The position numbers and the translations under genes were made by a program. Shown here one piece after another: positions 13,501-27,126 of a stretch of 64,000 bases of DNA; the stretch's first letter is position 1; every line of letters begins with the position of its first letter. The notes under the pieces are model-generated. The model made no database searches, was not told the origin of the DNA, and worked only from the letters and a program-made list of their open reading frames with translations. The DNA is taken from contig CM019236.1 of NCBI GenBank assembly GCA_009741485.1, forward strand, positions 31,433,439 through 31,497,438. The letters run 5' to 3'. The DNA is from Malurus cyaneus samueli. Lineage: Eukaryota; Chordata; Aves; Passeriformes; Maluridae.

Positions 13501-16500
13501 CTTAGACGAGATCCTTTTCTTTAGTTAAGAGGCGGCTGATTGGTTCCATCTCCTCCTGTTCCAGTACTGGCATGTTCATGGTATCTGTCCTCTACAGGAG
13601 AGCCAAAATTTAATGGGACATAATAATATTACCCTGGTTACCATTGTAATAGTATAAGGCAGGGTGACTCCCAATCACAACCATTTCACAACAATCCCAG
13701 CAATAGTAACTGAAATAACAATATAGCAAGAAACTGAAATTTACTCCTATTTTTTACTTAAAATTTAAAAAAAAAAAATGCTTAGTGGATGTAAGCCTCC
13801 CTAAGGGAGTTCTGTGTCTCTTTGGTGGAAAAAAAATTTAAGTATATAATGAGTAGAAAATTAAAATGAAGAGAAGAAAATACAGAGTCATACATGCATT
13901 ATATGCCCTTGCTCTTTCCCTATTTCTATGTCCAGCTACTTTGAAAAAGAAAATAATGCAGATTTTAAAAAAATCTAACTCTTTATTGAGTCAGGGAAAG
14001 CTTCATGCCAACTGCTTGAAAGGTGAGACAAAAAGCACCGTTTTCTGTGTCACTTCAGTTCATTCAGTTAATTTCTTTCAGCTGAGTTTAATGATAGCCT
14101 TTCTACAGTAGAGGTGCATTATGCTGGCGCTCCTTTTTCTTCCTTATTTCACCACCACCACAACACTCTTTTTTCAATTGTCAGAAAGATGAAGGAACAA
14201 AGTAACTGCTGGTGGGAAACAAGACAGATTGGTTTGGAATTGAACTATGTTGTGGTTAGAGCAAGGACAGTAAAATCAGAATCACAGAAGCAAACAGAAT
14301 TAGAAGACTTCTGCTTGTGCTCTGTGTCTAGAAAGAGAGCATACTCTGAAAACACTGTGGCTCTCAGACTGGAGACATATAAATATGTTACTGAATCAGT
14401 GGAATTATGTTTGAGACTGATACTTACAGTAATTTTCAAGGAAGTTTTCAGACTGTGTCTCATAAGAACATAAAGGGAAGGGTACATGACCTTCAAATTT
14501 TTGTAGGCAACGGTAGAAACAGGGAGAAATAGGTTTTTACTCATGCGTCATAAGAAACAAGAATCGTGGGTTTAACTTAGAGCAACAATGATACAGCCTA
14601 CATCACCAATGAAAAGAATTCATTCCAGTGAGGGCAACAGAAAAGTAGTTATTCATCTGTCAAGTCTGTGAAAATCCTTTTGTGTCATGATGTCTTTGCA
14701 AATATATATTAAGATGAGTGTAAGAACTAAATTATTTTAAGCTCCTTCATGGCAAGCAGGCTCTTTGATTCTGCTGAAGGTCAGTCAAAAAATGTTAAAT
14801 TTCTTATTTTGGGTTCTAAATTGAGAAAAGCTAAATACTGGGAGGACACATCTTACAACTGTTTTCCAGTTTTGTGACTTCCAATCATTTTGGGCTAACA
14901 GTTTCACAGATAGGGCTTAGGTCAACTATTTGAAATGGTTTGAGATAATAGAGAGACAGAGAGAACACCTCAGGATTCTTTGTGTGGTGGCTTTCTAAAT
15001 GTTCACTTGAAAAAAAATTGCAGGCAAGCCAGAGAGTAAAGCATACATATTGGTTACATATAATGGCGGCATTTTCTGCAATTAGAACTAATGATTTTTT
15101 TTTGTAAGTAAGTGCATTACAACAATCAGAATTTTTTGGCTATTGGTAAGTTATTGATGTATTACTGTACCATAAAATCTTGGCCGGTTTCTTGCCGTAC
15201 TGATTATTTTTTATTTATTTCCTTACAGCACCCATCAATTTTTCTTTGCAATATTCTGTGTGTTTTTCTATAGCTGGTTTTTGCATTTTGTATGAAATAT
15301 TAATCATACTCTAGTTATCAGGATGTTGGGGGGTTTTTTTACATGGATAATTAAAAAAAACATTTTGAGAAGGACTTCAAAGGAAAAAAAGTGGCAGGTT
15401 TCTATTTTGGCCGATGGACTTAAGGAACAGTTTTTTTAAAAAAAAACGAGTGAATGACACTTTGCGCATCGCTTGCTAAGCAACAAAATCTCACCACGTG
15501 GAATTAGAGTTTCAGTAACGTATATATTGCTGGTAATTATCTCAAATATGAACAGCCTTTCCTTTCATTTCTTTATTGAGGCTTTCCTTAGCTGAATGCT
15601 GATTAATAAAAAATCAACTGAATTTTTACTGTATTGAATCTCTGCTATCTTTTTTTGCCAAATGACTATTGTACTAGGGTTTTTTCTGTAAAAAACGTGG
15701 CTCACATTAGTGAATCAGGATAAATAATAACTTTTTTGAAACAAAAAACCCATTAAAGATTTTCTTTCTGGTAGCATGTTGATTCTTCTCCAAAAAAATC
15801 TATAGAAATTTTTTTTTTTTTCTCAAAAATTAGGGTCTTTTAGGGTTAAGCATATCCAACTTTTCAATGAAAATGGAGCAGTTTTTAAAGGTCATGGCAC
15901 TCTGACTGGGTAAAGCTGGAGAAGGGCTCTTCACTTGTCCCCCCCATATCACTGCGCCCGACTATACAATCCCCTCTGCTGTGCCTACCAGCAAGCTTTC
16001 ACTCTTGGCTGGAGTTCAGAGCTCGAACCATCTCATCAGTTCCTCCAAAACAAGCCGATGCCCTGCCACCATCCCTGTCCTGCAGCAGCTCTGAAAAGTG
16101 GTGGGATGTAGCCTTTGGCCCCTTGACTTTCCACATCCCTCTTTATTCAGGCTGCATTTGCCTCTCGCTGATATTGCAAAAAAGTATACGCCAGCAGAAA
16201 CCAATATTCCAAAATTCTCAGTGCCATTTCTCACCTCCAAATCAAAAGCTGAATTTCATTCTGAAACCACTGTTAAAGCCCAAAAGTCTTGCTAAGACTT
16301 GAGTACTTACTGTCTTACAAGAAGAACAAATATTATACAAAGGCTGAGAAAAGAGACAAAAACCTGCCTATAATATTACGTCGCCATTTAAATAAAATTG
16401 AGTAGCATTTTCAGTTGTAGTAATACAAATAAGGAGTCATCTCATTTAGAGTACAGTACATAATACAGATTTCAACTTTTCCTCTATAGGTATGGTCGCA

Positions 16501-18714
16501 CTTGTCAAGAATAATTCAAGAATCACATCCTATAAATGGTGCATTCTGGATATCATTCAGATTTTAATGTTGACTGAGAATATATTTTAGAATATTTGTT
16601 TTCATAGTCAATGGTACTAATTTCAATACTGTTATCCTCTGCCTTTCAACAACTCTCTCAGTCCCTGGCTCATAAATCAAAACTTAAAAGGAAAGGTATT
16701 TAACCCAGAGTTTTAAAAACAAATACTGCAAAGAAATATTTTATTTTCCATGGAATGAAGATATTAAGATACTTTGAAACAAGATCTGGCAGTTTACCCC
16801 CAGGGCAAATGGTCCACCATAGAGCCATTCTGGTGCATTTTTTCCTGCAACTTCACCCTGAAAAAGTACTAGATGTGACACAATAATCACAGAACACTTA
16901 CATTACCAGAAAATAAAAATAAAATTCATTTCTTTAACAGAGTGAATAGCATAGGAGAGCAGCTATTTTCCATCATTGTTTTGGGTAGGCAATGAATTAA
17001 AAAAAAAAGCAAAATTGTTCTGTCGTTTGTTATTTTAAGAACGAGATATTAAGAATCCTTATTCCAAAAGGTCCTGACTGTCATTCTTCCCATATACATT
17101 TCCTCAGCTTTTTGCACCTAGAGCTATTTCTATTCTAATTCAGTCCTTGTTGCTATACACATATTGGATAACTTGATTACCCATTAGTGTATAAATTCAG
17201 GGAGAGATGAACGGTTTTTTGATTTTTGGGTTCGGTTCTTTTTATAAATAGGAGGCACTTGGGGAGGGCTCGTGTGTTGGGAATGCTAGCGAAGACAGTA
17301 ATGAGCTTACAGATTAATTCAAAGTCTGGCATCAATGTCAGCAATTCTTACTCTCCTCTTTGTTTCTCCTTGGATTGTAAATCTCATCATAAATATGGGT
17401 CAATGTCCTGAGGAAAAGAGTTAAATGTGCAGAAACAGAACTATAGAAGCGTGAGATTCAGATAACATATAAATCACGACAAGAGTCTGTGCAGGTGATC
17501 CACGCATATCGTTGCAGACGCAGTGTCGTTTGTGTTGGTTTCCCTAAATGCCACGAGAGAATGACATCAGAAAAAGGCTGACAAAAAAATAAAGCTAAAG
17601 AAGAGGTCTGTGAGGGAGAAGTGGCAAAGAAAGGGCTTTGGTGTCAATTTAGAAATGGGGATTTATTTTAAGGGTCTGGTTTCAGAGGGTTAAAATTAGG
17701 GAGAAACTATAATTTCTTTCTAATACTCTTTGGATACAGCCGTTGGATATTTTGTTACGTACAAAAGAAGGATGTTTTCTTTTGGTCTAATTGGAGTCAG
17801 CTGCTGCCTTCGTGCTCAGTTTTTAGGAAGCTCATCATGCCATTCCCGTGTGAACCTCTTTTACATCTGCTGAAATACTAAATAGATAAAGTCATCTGCA
17901 GTTTACTTTTTGGATAGGTCATGTTAGGTAATGTGCTAGCATGCTTCCTTGTTGCAAGGGTATGTGAATGTTTACCCAAAATACGGATGAGAAGGAAATG
18001 GGAAGAATTACCAAATAAAGCAGTCTATTTTTGTAGCACTGTGCCATGAAACGGAACCAAGGAGTATGTCTTGCACTCAGAACTACTTCCCTCGAGCTCT
18101 GTGGTGACGTGGCTCATGCTGGATTTTCAAGGTTTTGTGATTTATTCCTGATAACTTGCCCTGAGGAATGCCATATGATTCTCTAACATAAAAGTGTTGT
18201 TCCGTGAGCTTGACAAGACATAGAATGGCAAATGATGTCATTCTGCACTTTAAATTTCTCTACAAAGGTTGGGAAGCTGAAAACTATGTTATTTGTTTCC
18301 AACTACACTGTAGATTACTTCTCTTTAAAAAGAGTGACTATAATACAACCTCAAATCAACATCTCAGAGGACAGTCCGAAAAAATGCAGTTTGGGTATCT
18401 GAAACAGTGTGGCTGTGCTTTACCTCTTTTAAAATTCCTAGGATGTCCAACATTGCAAAACTATTTCTTCTGTTAGTTCCTCAAACCCTCTCATTTCTCC
18501 AAGAGGTGTTTTCTGACATCTAAATATCAATCTTCACATTATTATTACAAAATTATTCATTACAATTTAGGAACTGAGTCGGGAAATTTACATGCCTTAC
18601 AACAGAACATTTTCTAGTGCTCTGTGTTTTCAGAGGATGGATCTTTTTTCAGAGGAATATCTTTTCATTCAGGTTTTTTTGCATTAGTAGGATCAAAAGT
18701 TAGGATGCCTCAAT
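13501..18714. other. Unique AT-rich noncoding DNA, relatively CpG-rich
   Basis: No gene or known repeat is recognised. Overlapping frames on opposite strands at 14114-14544 (119 and 99 codons) are mutual shadows with no protein features. CpGs reach roughly 15-18 per kb between 17.4 and 18.4 kb by hand count, several times the level seen beyond 25 kb. A segment at 15480-15640 contains GGTAATTATC and GATTAATAAAAAATC and may be regulatory. Confidence 0.55.
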
Positions 18715-20650
18715 ATGAATCACTGCCACTTAGGGTTGGAGGGACTCTGGACTCCAATGCCAAGTTCCACCCTCTCGTCAAGCAACAGTAAACCAGAGAC
18801 AGGGTGACAAAGCGGATGTCGTCTGGGTGGGGTTTTGAGTGTCCTCCAGACGTGGAGGTTTCACAACCTCCCCAGGCAGCCTGGAGTGCTCTGCCAACTC
18901 TCGTGTACAGTTCTTCCTCTCTTGTTGAGCGTGAATTCTTGTGTTTTAATTTAGAGCCATTATTCCACATCTGGATTGGCTGGCAGCACTAAATGAAGTT
19001 GGGGATCTCCTCCTGAAAACCCACTCTGAGACTGTGTTCTCTGTACTTTGATTTTCCCACACTACCAACACCATGCTCCCCGCTCTCTCTCATGAGAGAG
19101 ATGCTCAGACCCTGACCATCACTGTGTCCCTCCACTGGACCCCCCTCAGCAGCCTCTCTCTTCTCTCTCTTGTTGAGGAGCCCAGACTGGACACAGCACT
19201 CTCAGAAGCTGGCACCTCCACCGGCCCAGTAGAAGGAGTTATATCACCTCCCTCAGCCTGCTGGCCACAGCTCTTTTCCCGTGCAGACCTCCAGGATGCC
19301 ATTGGCCCTCCGCTGGCCACAAGGCACTGCCAGCTCCATGACATCAGATTGTGATCCACCAAGAGCCCCAGGTCTTCTCTGCAGGAGGCTCCTCTGCAGA
19401 GGCCTTCAGCCCAGCCGTGCTGGCCCTTGGGTGTTCTCCCAGTGCAAGGAACCCCACACCTGCCCTTTTGAACCCCATTAGGTTTCCCTGTGCCCACCCT
19501 CTCCCAGCTGATCAAAGAGCCCCATGGAAATGGGCAGCACAGCGCTCAGGTGGATCAAGCCACTCCCCCTGGTTTAAGTGTCACCAGCAAAACACTGCTG
19601 AGGCCGCTGACGTTTGATCCTCCTCCAGTCATTGATAAACAAGAATGAATATTGGAAAGTGGACCCAGATTTGTGCATACTCTGATGATATTCCTATAGT
19701 CCTCCAATTGATCTGTCCTTTTTTGCACATCCATAATCTTTCTTCGATTGAGGATTATTAGTCTACCTGTTCATCATTTGGTCTCCTGTCCCCCCTTACC
19801 CTGATTTTGATCATGGGGATGTTACATCGGTCACATGACTTAAGGACACAGCGATGGACTTTGGGGGGAATATTAGAAACCGACTCTCTTGGAACCCCGT
19901 TCATCTAGAGCCCTATCCCATGGGGTTTCTCTAAGCAGTTCTTTGAAGAGGCCAAGGTTTGCTCTCTGTAAGTCCAGGGTTCTAGTCCTGCTTTTCTTTC
20001 TTTGTGCAGGATCCTGATTTCCACCATCTCATGGTCACAGCAGCCACAGGCTGGCCCCCAGTGTTCATAGTCTTAGCCAGTTCTCCTGGTTTGTTACTAA
20101 AGGTCCGCACACACCCTTTCCTCTTGCTGGTTTCCACCCACTTGCATCAAACGCATCACGTATTGGGTAACTTCTGGCTGTGTCTGCTGAGCTATGTTAT
20201 GCCTCTACGTAGATATAGTTTGTTGAATTCCTGAGGAGAGCCGAGGCCTGTGATCCCAAGGCTGTTCCAGCTGCCCACAGAAGCTTCACACGCAGCTTCC
20301 TCATTCCTACCATGGTGTCCTGTAGTGTAAACACCCACAACAGTGTCAACCCATATTTAGCTGTGGCCTTATTCTACCCATAAGCTCTCAACCTCATTTT
20401 GTCTGTCCCTGGGCAGAGCTTGAGTCCAGTACAGCTAGCTGCCTCTTCACAGAAAGGCCAACTCCACCAGCTACCTTGCTGAACTGTCCTGTCCTAAAAA
20501 AGCACCCGCGCATCGATTGCAACATTCCAGTTGATGAGCTATCCCCCGTCCCAGTCACTGCCGTGAGATCCGGTTTCTGCTGACTGCTCAAGGGTTTCCA
20601 GTTCTTGTGATTTCCCTCAGCTTCTGTGCATGCCGTTGGCGGCACTCCAG
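18715..20650 (-). mobile_element. CR1 LINE, antisense, internally deleted
   Basis: Plus-strand DNA from 18715 to about 19670 matches, as the reverse complement, the CR1 3' part: the 3' UTR and the end of the reverse-transcriptase frame. From about 19850 to 20650 the minus strand encodes remnants of the CR1 ORF2 endonuclease. CDHEMVEIRIL is readable at about 20039-20007, followed by LHKERKAG-like residues. Further upstream in the element come a decayed TET(W)-like stretch and the AGGVGLSVK segment, in the frame 20394-20717. Roughly 2 kb expected between endonuclease and 3' end (most of the reverse transcriptase) is missing, replaced by about 180 unassigned bases. It is non-functional: the usual GDFN segment is not readable and frames are broken. 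Two independent same-strand insertions are an alternative to one deleted copy. The higher-coordinate limit could extend to about 20800. Confidence 0.85.
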
Positions 20651-23600
20651 AGGCAGGCAGGGGGCGCGGCCAGTTCCCTAGAACGGGGTGTGAGAGGATT
20701 CCCATGGCCGTGCCCACCCTTGGTGTGCTTAGCCTGGGACTTCAACTGGAGGCGCCAGGTTTGCCCTGGTTGGCTGGCCACTCACCAGGGGAAAGCAATG
20801 GCCAGGACGCATCGCCACTTTGTCGGATCCACACACAAGCGTTTTCAGTTAAATGGCCCATCTCAGACCAAATACTGCAGCTCAATCTTGAAGAATTAGA
20901 AGAATTTTCACAGCACCTGAAATAATTCAGAGGTCTAAGTAAACTGGGAACTTAACTCTCATTTTAATAATAGTTTAGGTCCAAGCAACTTTAGAAGAGA
21001 ATTCACACTACTGACTTAGGAGTGCAGCTCCACTATCTTTATCGACACGTAGTCGGACTTGCATCCCTAAGTCACAACATACACTTAAAGTGGAATTTTT
21101 GGATATTTTACCAGCTTGTTAATTATTTGTCTTATTTAAGAGTGCCATAATCGTGGTCTGTATTCTCCAGCCGTCAGAGAACACGCACCCTACCAACGGC
21201 ACGGTTGAGCACGAAGACTACAGAGATGATACAGGCCTAAATTTCCAAAGTTAGATTATTTCTCCATTTGAGGACAAGGCTGAGGGAGTTGAGTGTTTAG
21301 CCCTGGAGAGGGAACACTGGAAGATGCATCTCATTGATGTCTGTAAGTAATCTGAAGGGCAGAGTTGTCAAGAGAATGTTTCCAGCTCTTCATTTGCAGC
21401 CCAAAAATAATTGGACAGAATGAAATGACAGGAAGTTTCATCCTGAAAATTTAAGAAGAGCTTCTTTTTGTTATGATCACTGAGCGAGAATAGATTGCCA
21501 CCGAGTTTGAAGAAGTCATTCTCACTCGGAAAACATTCACAAAGCCATGTAGACACTTTCTGAGCTTACGCCTAGGGAAGCCCTTGAGCAGGATTTTGGA
21601 CGTAGATGACTGGGCCACTCATTCATTTCCAGTCTTCTCATTCTCTGTGATTCTGCTTAATTATTATTTGCTGTTTTTTCTTATTTATTTTCTTTGTTTT
21701 ACCATTTTCCCCTTTAAAATTTTTGTATCTCCTTAAAAGCTCCATGAATTAAGAGACGATTGAAACGCACTTGTAATAGACTGCAGAACGGTATTTGCAA
21801 CACCATGGTAAGGTTACAGCATGATCTATGTTGGCATTTATTTTAATAAGTTTCTATTTGTGTCCAGATTCAGCCAAACTTAACAAATGTAACATGTCCT
21901 CACAATCCACTGAAACATGATGCAATATGACAACAGCTGGAAGCATCTTCAGTGCTGAGCTGAGGCCCCTGCCGGAGGGGGGACGAGGTGACCAATTCTT
22001 ATTGTGATCACTGATTGACATGGGCCCGTTTCCTGGCGAGCTGAAATTCCCTGTGTACTGGCCATATTTTAACGTGCTAAGAATGTGGTGACAGCTAGGG
22101 ATGCTATTCCTCATATCTTCTTTGCTTTCTGAAAGGGCAGCAAAGAGATCTAGTTAAGACACCTGCTGCTCCTTCCCTTTAGCATAAATTCTGCAAGCTT
22201 TATTCACTCTTTGCAGGCAGGGAAGACAGAGCATGATCAATAAATTTTCTTTGATACTCGAGGCTTTTTAAAATTCTGTAACACTTGTTGCTTCATTGAC
22301 ATGAAATAATTTTTCGTCATCACCCATGTGGATAAATTTTTAGGTGTCGCCTCTTCCAGAACTTGCTATCTTGAAGGAGTTCAGTACAGGAGTATTTACG
22401 TACATTGCTGGCTGGATTTTTCTTTTTTCCCCCTCTTTAATGAGAACATATTGAGAGTTGCTGAATGATTACATACTTATTCTTGTTCTCTCATTGTATT
22501 TTGCAAGCAGAATTGCAACTAAGAGTTGTTCTGTAGCTTTTTTGTAGGAATATCCCTTGGGGAAAAGAGATAAGTACAGGAGGAAAGTTTAAAGAATGAA
22601 TTTTGATGCTGAGCCACTGAACTACGAACAATTGCTCCTGCCCAGTTTAAGTAGAGACCTTAACCAATGCCTTAACCAATGATTTGACTCTTCTACTTCC
22701 CAAAACTTTTTAGCTTAAGGTGTTTCCCACCCTTTTTTTCCCCTCCCCTCCCTCCCTCCAAGGAGGAACCTTGGTAGAAGACAAATGCTACTTGATCTTT
22801 TTATCCTTATTGGGCGAGTTATAAGTGTAAGTTAGAAGAAGCTTCATTTTGTTGCAGGTTTACATCCAATGTGTATATTCTGAACCTGGAGAGGCCCCTC
22901 TGTTGTGTCTCACTTATAAACTGAAGTAAAATTTCAGAGATTGATGAACAAACTGTTGTAGAAATGGATACACTCAAATGCGGAAATGTGAGACTAAAAA
23001 CATTCAGGCCCAAAACGGCAATTTTACATCTCCCTATCCATTAAATGTCACTTCCATGTTTTTGACAGCTCCAGTCTCTTTCAATCTATTTTTAATTTCC
23101 ATAGTGGGACACATTAGCAAAACAATGCTTTTTTTTGGATGTGGAAAACACTTACTTAGTGAAGAATACATTTTAAGAAGTGATTAAGTTATCCTTTTGT
23201 AAAAACAGGAATGTGATCCAAGTCACACATTCTGTTGTAATAGTTTCCTACAGATATTGCAAAAATAACGTTTTTTTTAAATAACTGTGAAAAGAACATA
23301 TCAGTCACTTCTTAGCCTCTCAAGATATGCTCATGCTTGTTTTCTTAAACCAATTTAGACCACTATTCCAAAATGTAAGAAATCCAATAGGCTGAGGCAT
23401 GCCAATACATGGTATTGATCCTCAGTCTTAAAGGAGCTTGACTCCAGAATAATTTGGCATCATCATGTTATCTCTTGGAAGATCTCAGTTTGGCAATAAC
23501 CTAAGTGGATTTTTGTGTCACCTAGTTATTAAGTTCTTGCTTTCAACTTCAGGTGCTTATTCCCTCTAAAAGTTGTGTGAACTTGCTAATGGGCCTCTGA

Positions 23601-24605
23601 CAGGGGTTTGCTGTAGGTTGCTTTTTCTGCTTCTCAAGTATTTTCTAGATTTCATTATCAACATATATAAGATTTATATTATGGCAAATCACAGCAACGT
23701 ACTATATTTATATTTGTTTTAAAAACCTGATTTATGATATTTTGTCCTGAATTTGTGTTCTGAGAAATTCTGCCTGAAGTATTTTTACTGTGTCACATTC
23801 TTAGCTAAAATGCTGCACATCACAAGGTACTCCATTAGAGGGTCCCATAACACTGATGTAAGCAGAATAAGGTATCATTGGTTTAGATTGTTAAAATTAT
23901 CATTTAAGTGCAAGTGTCTGGGATGAACACTGGTATTTCAGTTGTAATATCTAAGAGCAGATGTGGAGCAACACACAGACATCAGAAAACAATGTAATGA
24001 CTTGACACAATACCGATATAAATTCAAATTAGTCATGGGTAACCATTAATTATGACATTTTTCCTTTGGTTTAGAGTAGTTGTTTACTTCTTCTAGCACA
24101 ATTTATTTTTCAGCATGTATTGGACATGCTGACTTCCCATCACATCTTAATATTAATGTCATGTCTTTTCTTTGAGGCTTATCATATGTTCCATGTGTAT
24201 TTCAGGCCATGGAATGCCCTTGTCCACATTATGTGATAAAATCTCGAGATTTTGGAAACTAACACTTTTTATATACCAAGCAATCTCTCATTCTTTTTTA
24301 ACTAATTTGTTTCCTTTGAAAATGCTAATATCATATTATAAATGTTTTTAAAGTTAAATCAAGTTAAAACTTGATTCCATTTTACCAACCTAACGACTAG
24401 ATTTCCCATAATGTGAAGTAAATTTATGTATTAGGTACATTTTAAATTTGAGCCATCATTTAACTAAAAAGTAGACTATTGTCAAGCAATTTTTAGTATT
24501 CTAAAAATTATTTCTGATCTGCCTCTTTTTGGAAGAATTACGGTACTCATGAGAGGTTCAATATGAAATAATTGCTGTTGCAACTTGAATTGTACCTAGA
24601 TAATG
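20651..24605. other. Unique noncoding DNA
   Basis: CpGs are dense near 21.0-21.3 and 21.5-22.1 kb and thin out after 23 kb. No gene is recognised. The first 150-250 bases may still be CR1 5' sequence too diverged to call. A 12-base direct repeat (CCTTAACCAATG type) occurs near 22660. Confidence 0.5.
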
Positions 24606-24668
24606 ATTTTATATATATTTTATATTTTATATATTATATATTATATATTATTTTTTATATATATTATT
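24606..24668. repeat. TA-rich microsatellite
   Basis: Interrupted (TA)n with TTTTATA variants over about 60 bases. It is self-complementary and so could form cruciform or hairpin structures. Confidence 0.85.
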
Positions 24669-27076
24669 CTAAGAGTTGCACTCTAATGATTGAAACATCT
24701 ATGCTTCAGCAGGGAGGATTTCAGTCAGGATAAATATTTTATCCGTAGATCTTCAATGAAACTTTTACCTGGAAGGTGCCTTGAATATAATCTGGGATCT
24801 GACAATTATGTTTTCTTTTACTTGATCCAAAGACTGCTGTGAATAGGATTCTGCTGGCTAACTTCAATAAGCTTTTTTTCAACCCTGTAACTCTTAAGGT
24901 AGCTAGAGCATTATATCATTTTTCCTGTGGAACGGCAAAATTCACTTTGAGTACTATTTTCCTCTATTATGTGCACGGAAGCGTCGGAAGCTGTGTCTTA
25001 TACTTCACTTGCCAAAACTTTCAGGCACTGGAGTGAGAAAAGGATACTGTGAAGTCTGTGAGACTTAGAAACACAATTTCTTGGAGGAGGAAAAATGGAG
25101 GAATATTATCTTTAACTTGAAATTTCAATTGGTCAGTATACAATTTTCCAGCTGGAAGACATACACAGAAATTTTTAGGGTAAAACTGTCTGAACAATGA
25201 GAAAGTTGATTCAAAATACATAAGAGCCCTAATATTTTATACTAGATCTAATTTTCACATGACAAAACTTCAGCAGCAAGACTTCAAAGGTTCAAAGCAT
25301 CAAATCAGGGGTATAACTTCTCTCTGTTAAAATGAACTCTGTAAACTTTATCTTGGAGTACAAACATATGACTAGACATCCTGCAGTCTGCATGTGACAA
25401 GGACAGACTGATGTTATCTAGTTCATTTTCATCATCCTTTCATCACCATTCTTTTTCTTCAGCTGTCCAGTTTCAGACTACATACACAATTCTGTTTTCC
25501 TATTATTCTCTAAGTTTGAGAAATAAACATTTGAAATACAGTTTTTCTTCTGTAAAGCTTGTGTAGAATTTGTTGTTCTTTATACTAGTATTTCCTAAAT
25601 GTGAATATCTGGCAACTGAAGCTTCTAAAATTATTATTACACTGGATGTCACACTCGCAAAAAAACAATTAAATAAGATTATAGAGGACTTAAAGGGTTC
25701 CAGATGACAAAGCTTCCCAGCCTTTATGTTTTTAGTTAAAAAAAAAATGCACAGATAACAGTATACTGCACTTATAAATCTTTATATTTAGAGTATGACA
25801 TTTAACTGCTGAAGTATTTAAAGATAAGGTATGTTGAGCTGCCTCATTTTAGAAATGTTTCCTGCCTGAATTGTGAGGGGAAAAAGCATATCCATAATTA
25901 TTTATGGTTTCAGATGGCAGTACAGAAAATAGGTTGAAAGTATTGTCCATGAAAGATTACAAAAACCCATACAAGAGCAAAGTGAAGGCAGTGAAGGATA
26001 ACAAAGTCAACCCTTCTGTAAATTTGGCCACAGGATACAGGTTTACAGGAATGATTTTATATATCTATATTTGAAAACTTTAGTGTAAAAGTAGAAGTTG
26101 TGATGGCTCCTTGAGAACTTTTAGCTGTCTGCTGTAACTTGGGCTCCTCCTCATTAGTCTTCATGCCTTGGAATATGGACAGGTCTTTCAGCTAATTGGT
26201 GATCACAGCTTTCATCACATTTGCTCTGTTTTTTCTTCATCAAAAATAGTTCATTTATAAAGAACAAAATTAATCAAATTGGAAAGGTTTAATCTGAAAG
26301 TTTAGAACAATTTCTCAAGAAAGGGGGAGGATCAAAAAGTCAAAACAAATTTGACAAAGCAGCATTAGTAAAGTTTGTGAACTTTTCTGCCAGGAAGTGC
26401 TGTTTCTGATTCTCATTAAATGATCCTTGAAGTCTAGAAGAAGAATCTTCTGCTGCCTTGAAGTAGGAAAAATAACTCTGCATATTTTTCAAATTGTCAT
26501 CTCTTTCTCTGAGATGCCACATCTAATCAAAAACTTGAAAATATTTTTGACAGAAACACATTATTTTCTGTATTATCTGGAGGCATAACACAGCCTTTCT
26601 CCATGGGAGTGTAACTGTATCAATCTGAGTTGTAGATTCTGGAGAGTCAAATCATGTTTTCATGTTTCATTGAATTATTGAGATAATTTGCTGAACATGA
26701 AGTTTAGAGCCCATATCATAACCATTAGGTTCAGATCTGTCACAATATATGCCTATGTGAGACTGTATAATTGGTCTCATGAAAGGTTTTTAATGAGAGT
26801 CCTTTAACCTGCCTAGGGGCCAGTTACAAGACTATCACTGTTCAGGATAAAAAAAATAGCTAAATACAATATATCATTGTTTTTAAAGCAGAATATGTCA
26901 GCTTGAGTTGTCTTTTGTTTTGCAGCATCTCATTTTGAGTTTGAAAGTAAATGATCTGGGTTTTTATCTAGGCCAGGAAAAAAAAAATCACAGTTGATAG
27001 CGTAAACTGCACTTGTTACTTTAATTAGTTCTTGTAATTTAGGCAGCTTCATCCTTCATTTCATATTTTTATAAAA

Positions 27077-27126
27077 CCTAAACAAACACAAGAATAAACA
27101 AACACAAACCTAAACAAACACAAGAA
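27077..27126. repeat. Short tandem duplication, period 32
   Basis: The 18-base word CCTAAACAAACACAAGAA occurs at 27077 and again at 27109. The intervening DNA is a shortened form of the same AAACAAACACAA motif. It looks like a local replication-slippage duplication. Confidence 0.8.

Noticed and set aside
14114..14544. Opposed 119- and 99-codon frames
   Set aside because: They overlap on opposite strands, have no recognisable domain and no splice-site support.
19105..19515. 136-codon minus open frame, the longest in the window
   Set aside because: It lies wholly within decayed CR1 3' sequence and does not match the CR1 ORF2 frame as a whole; stop-poor GC-richer repeat DNA explains it.
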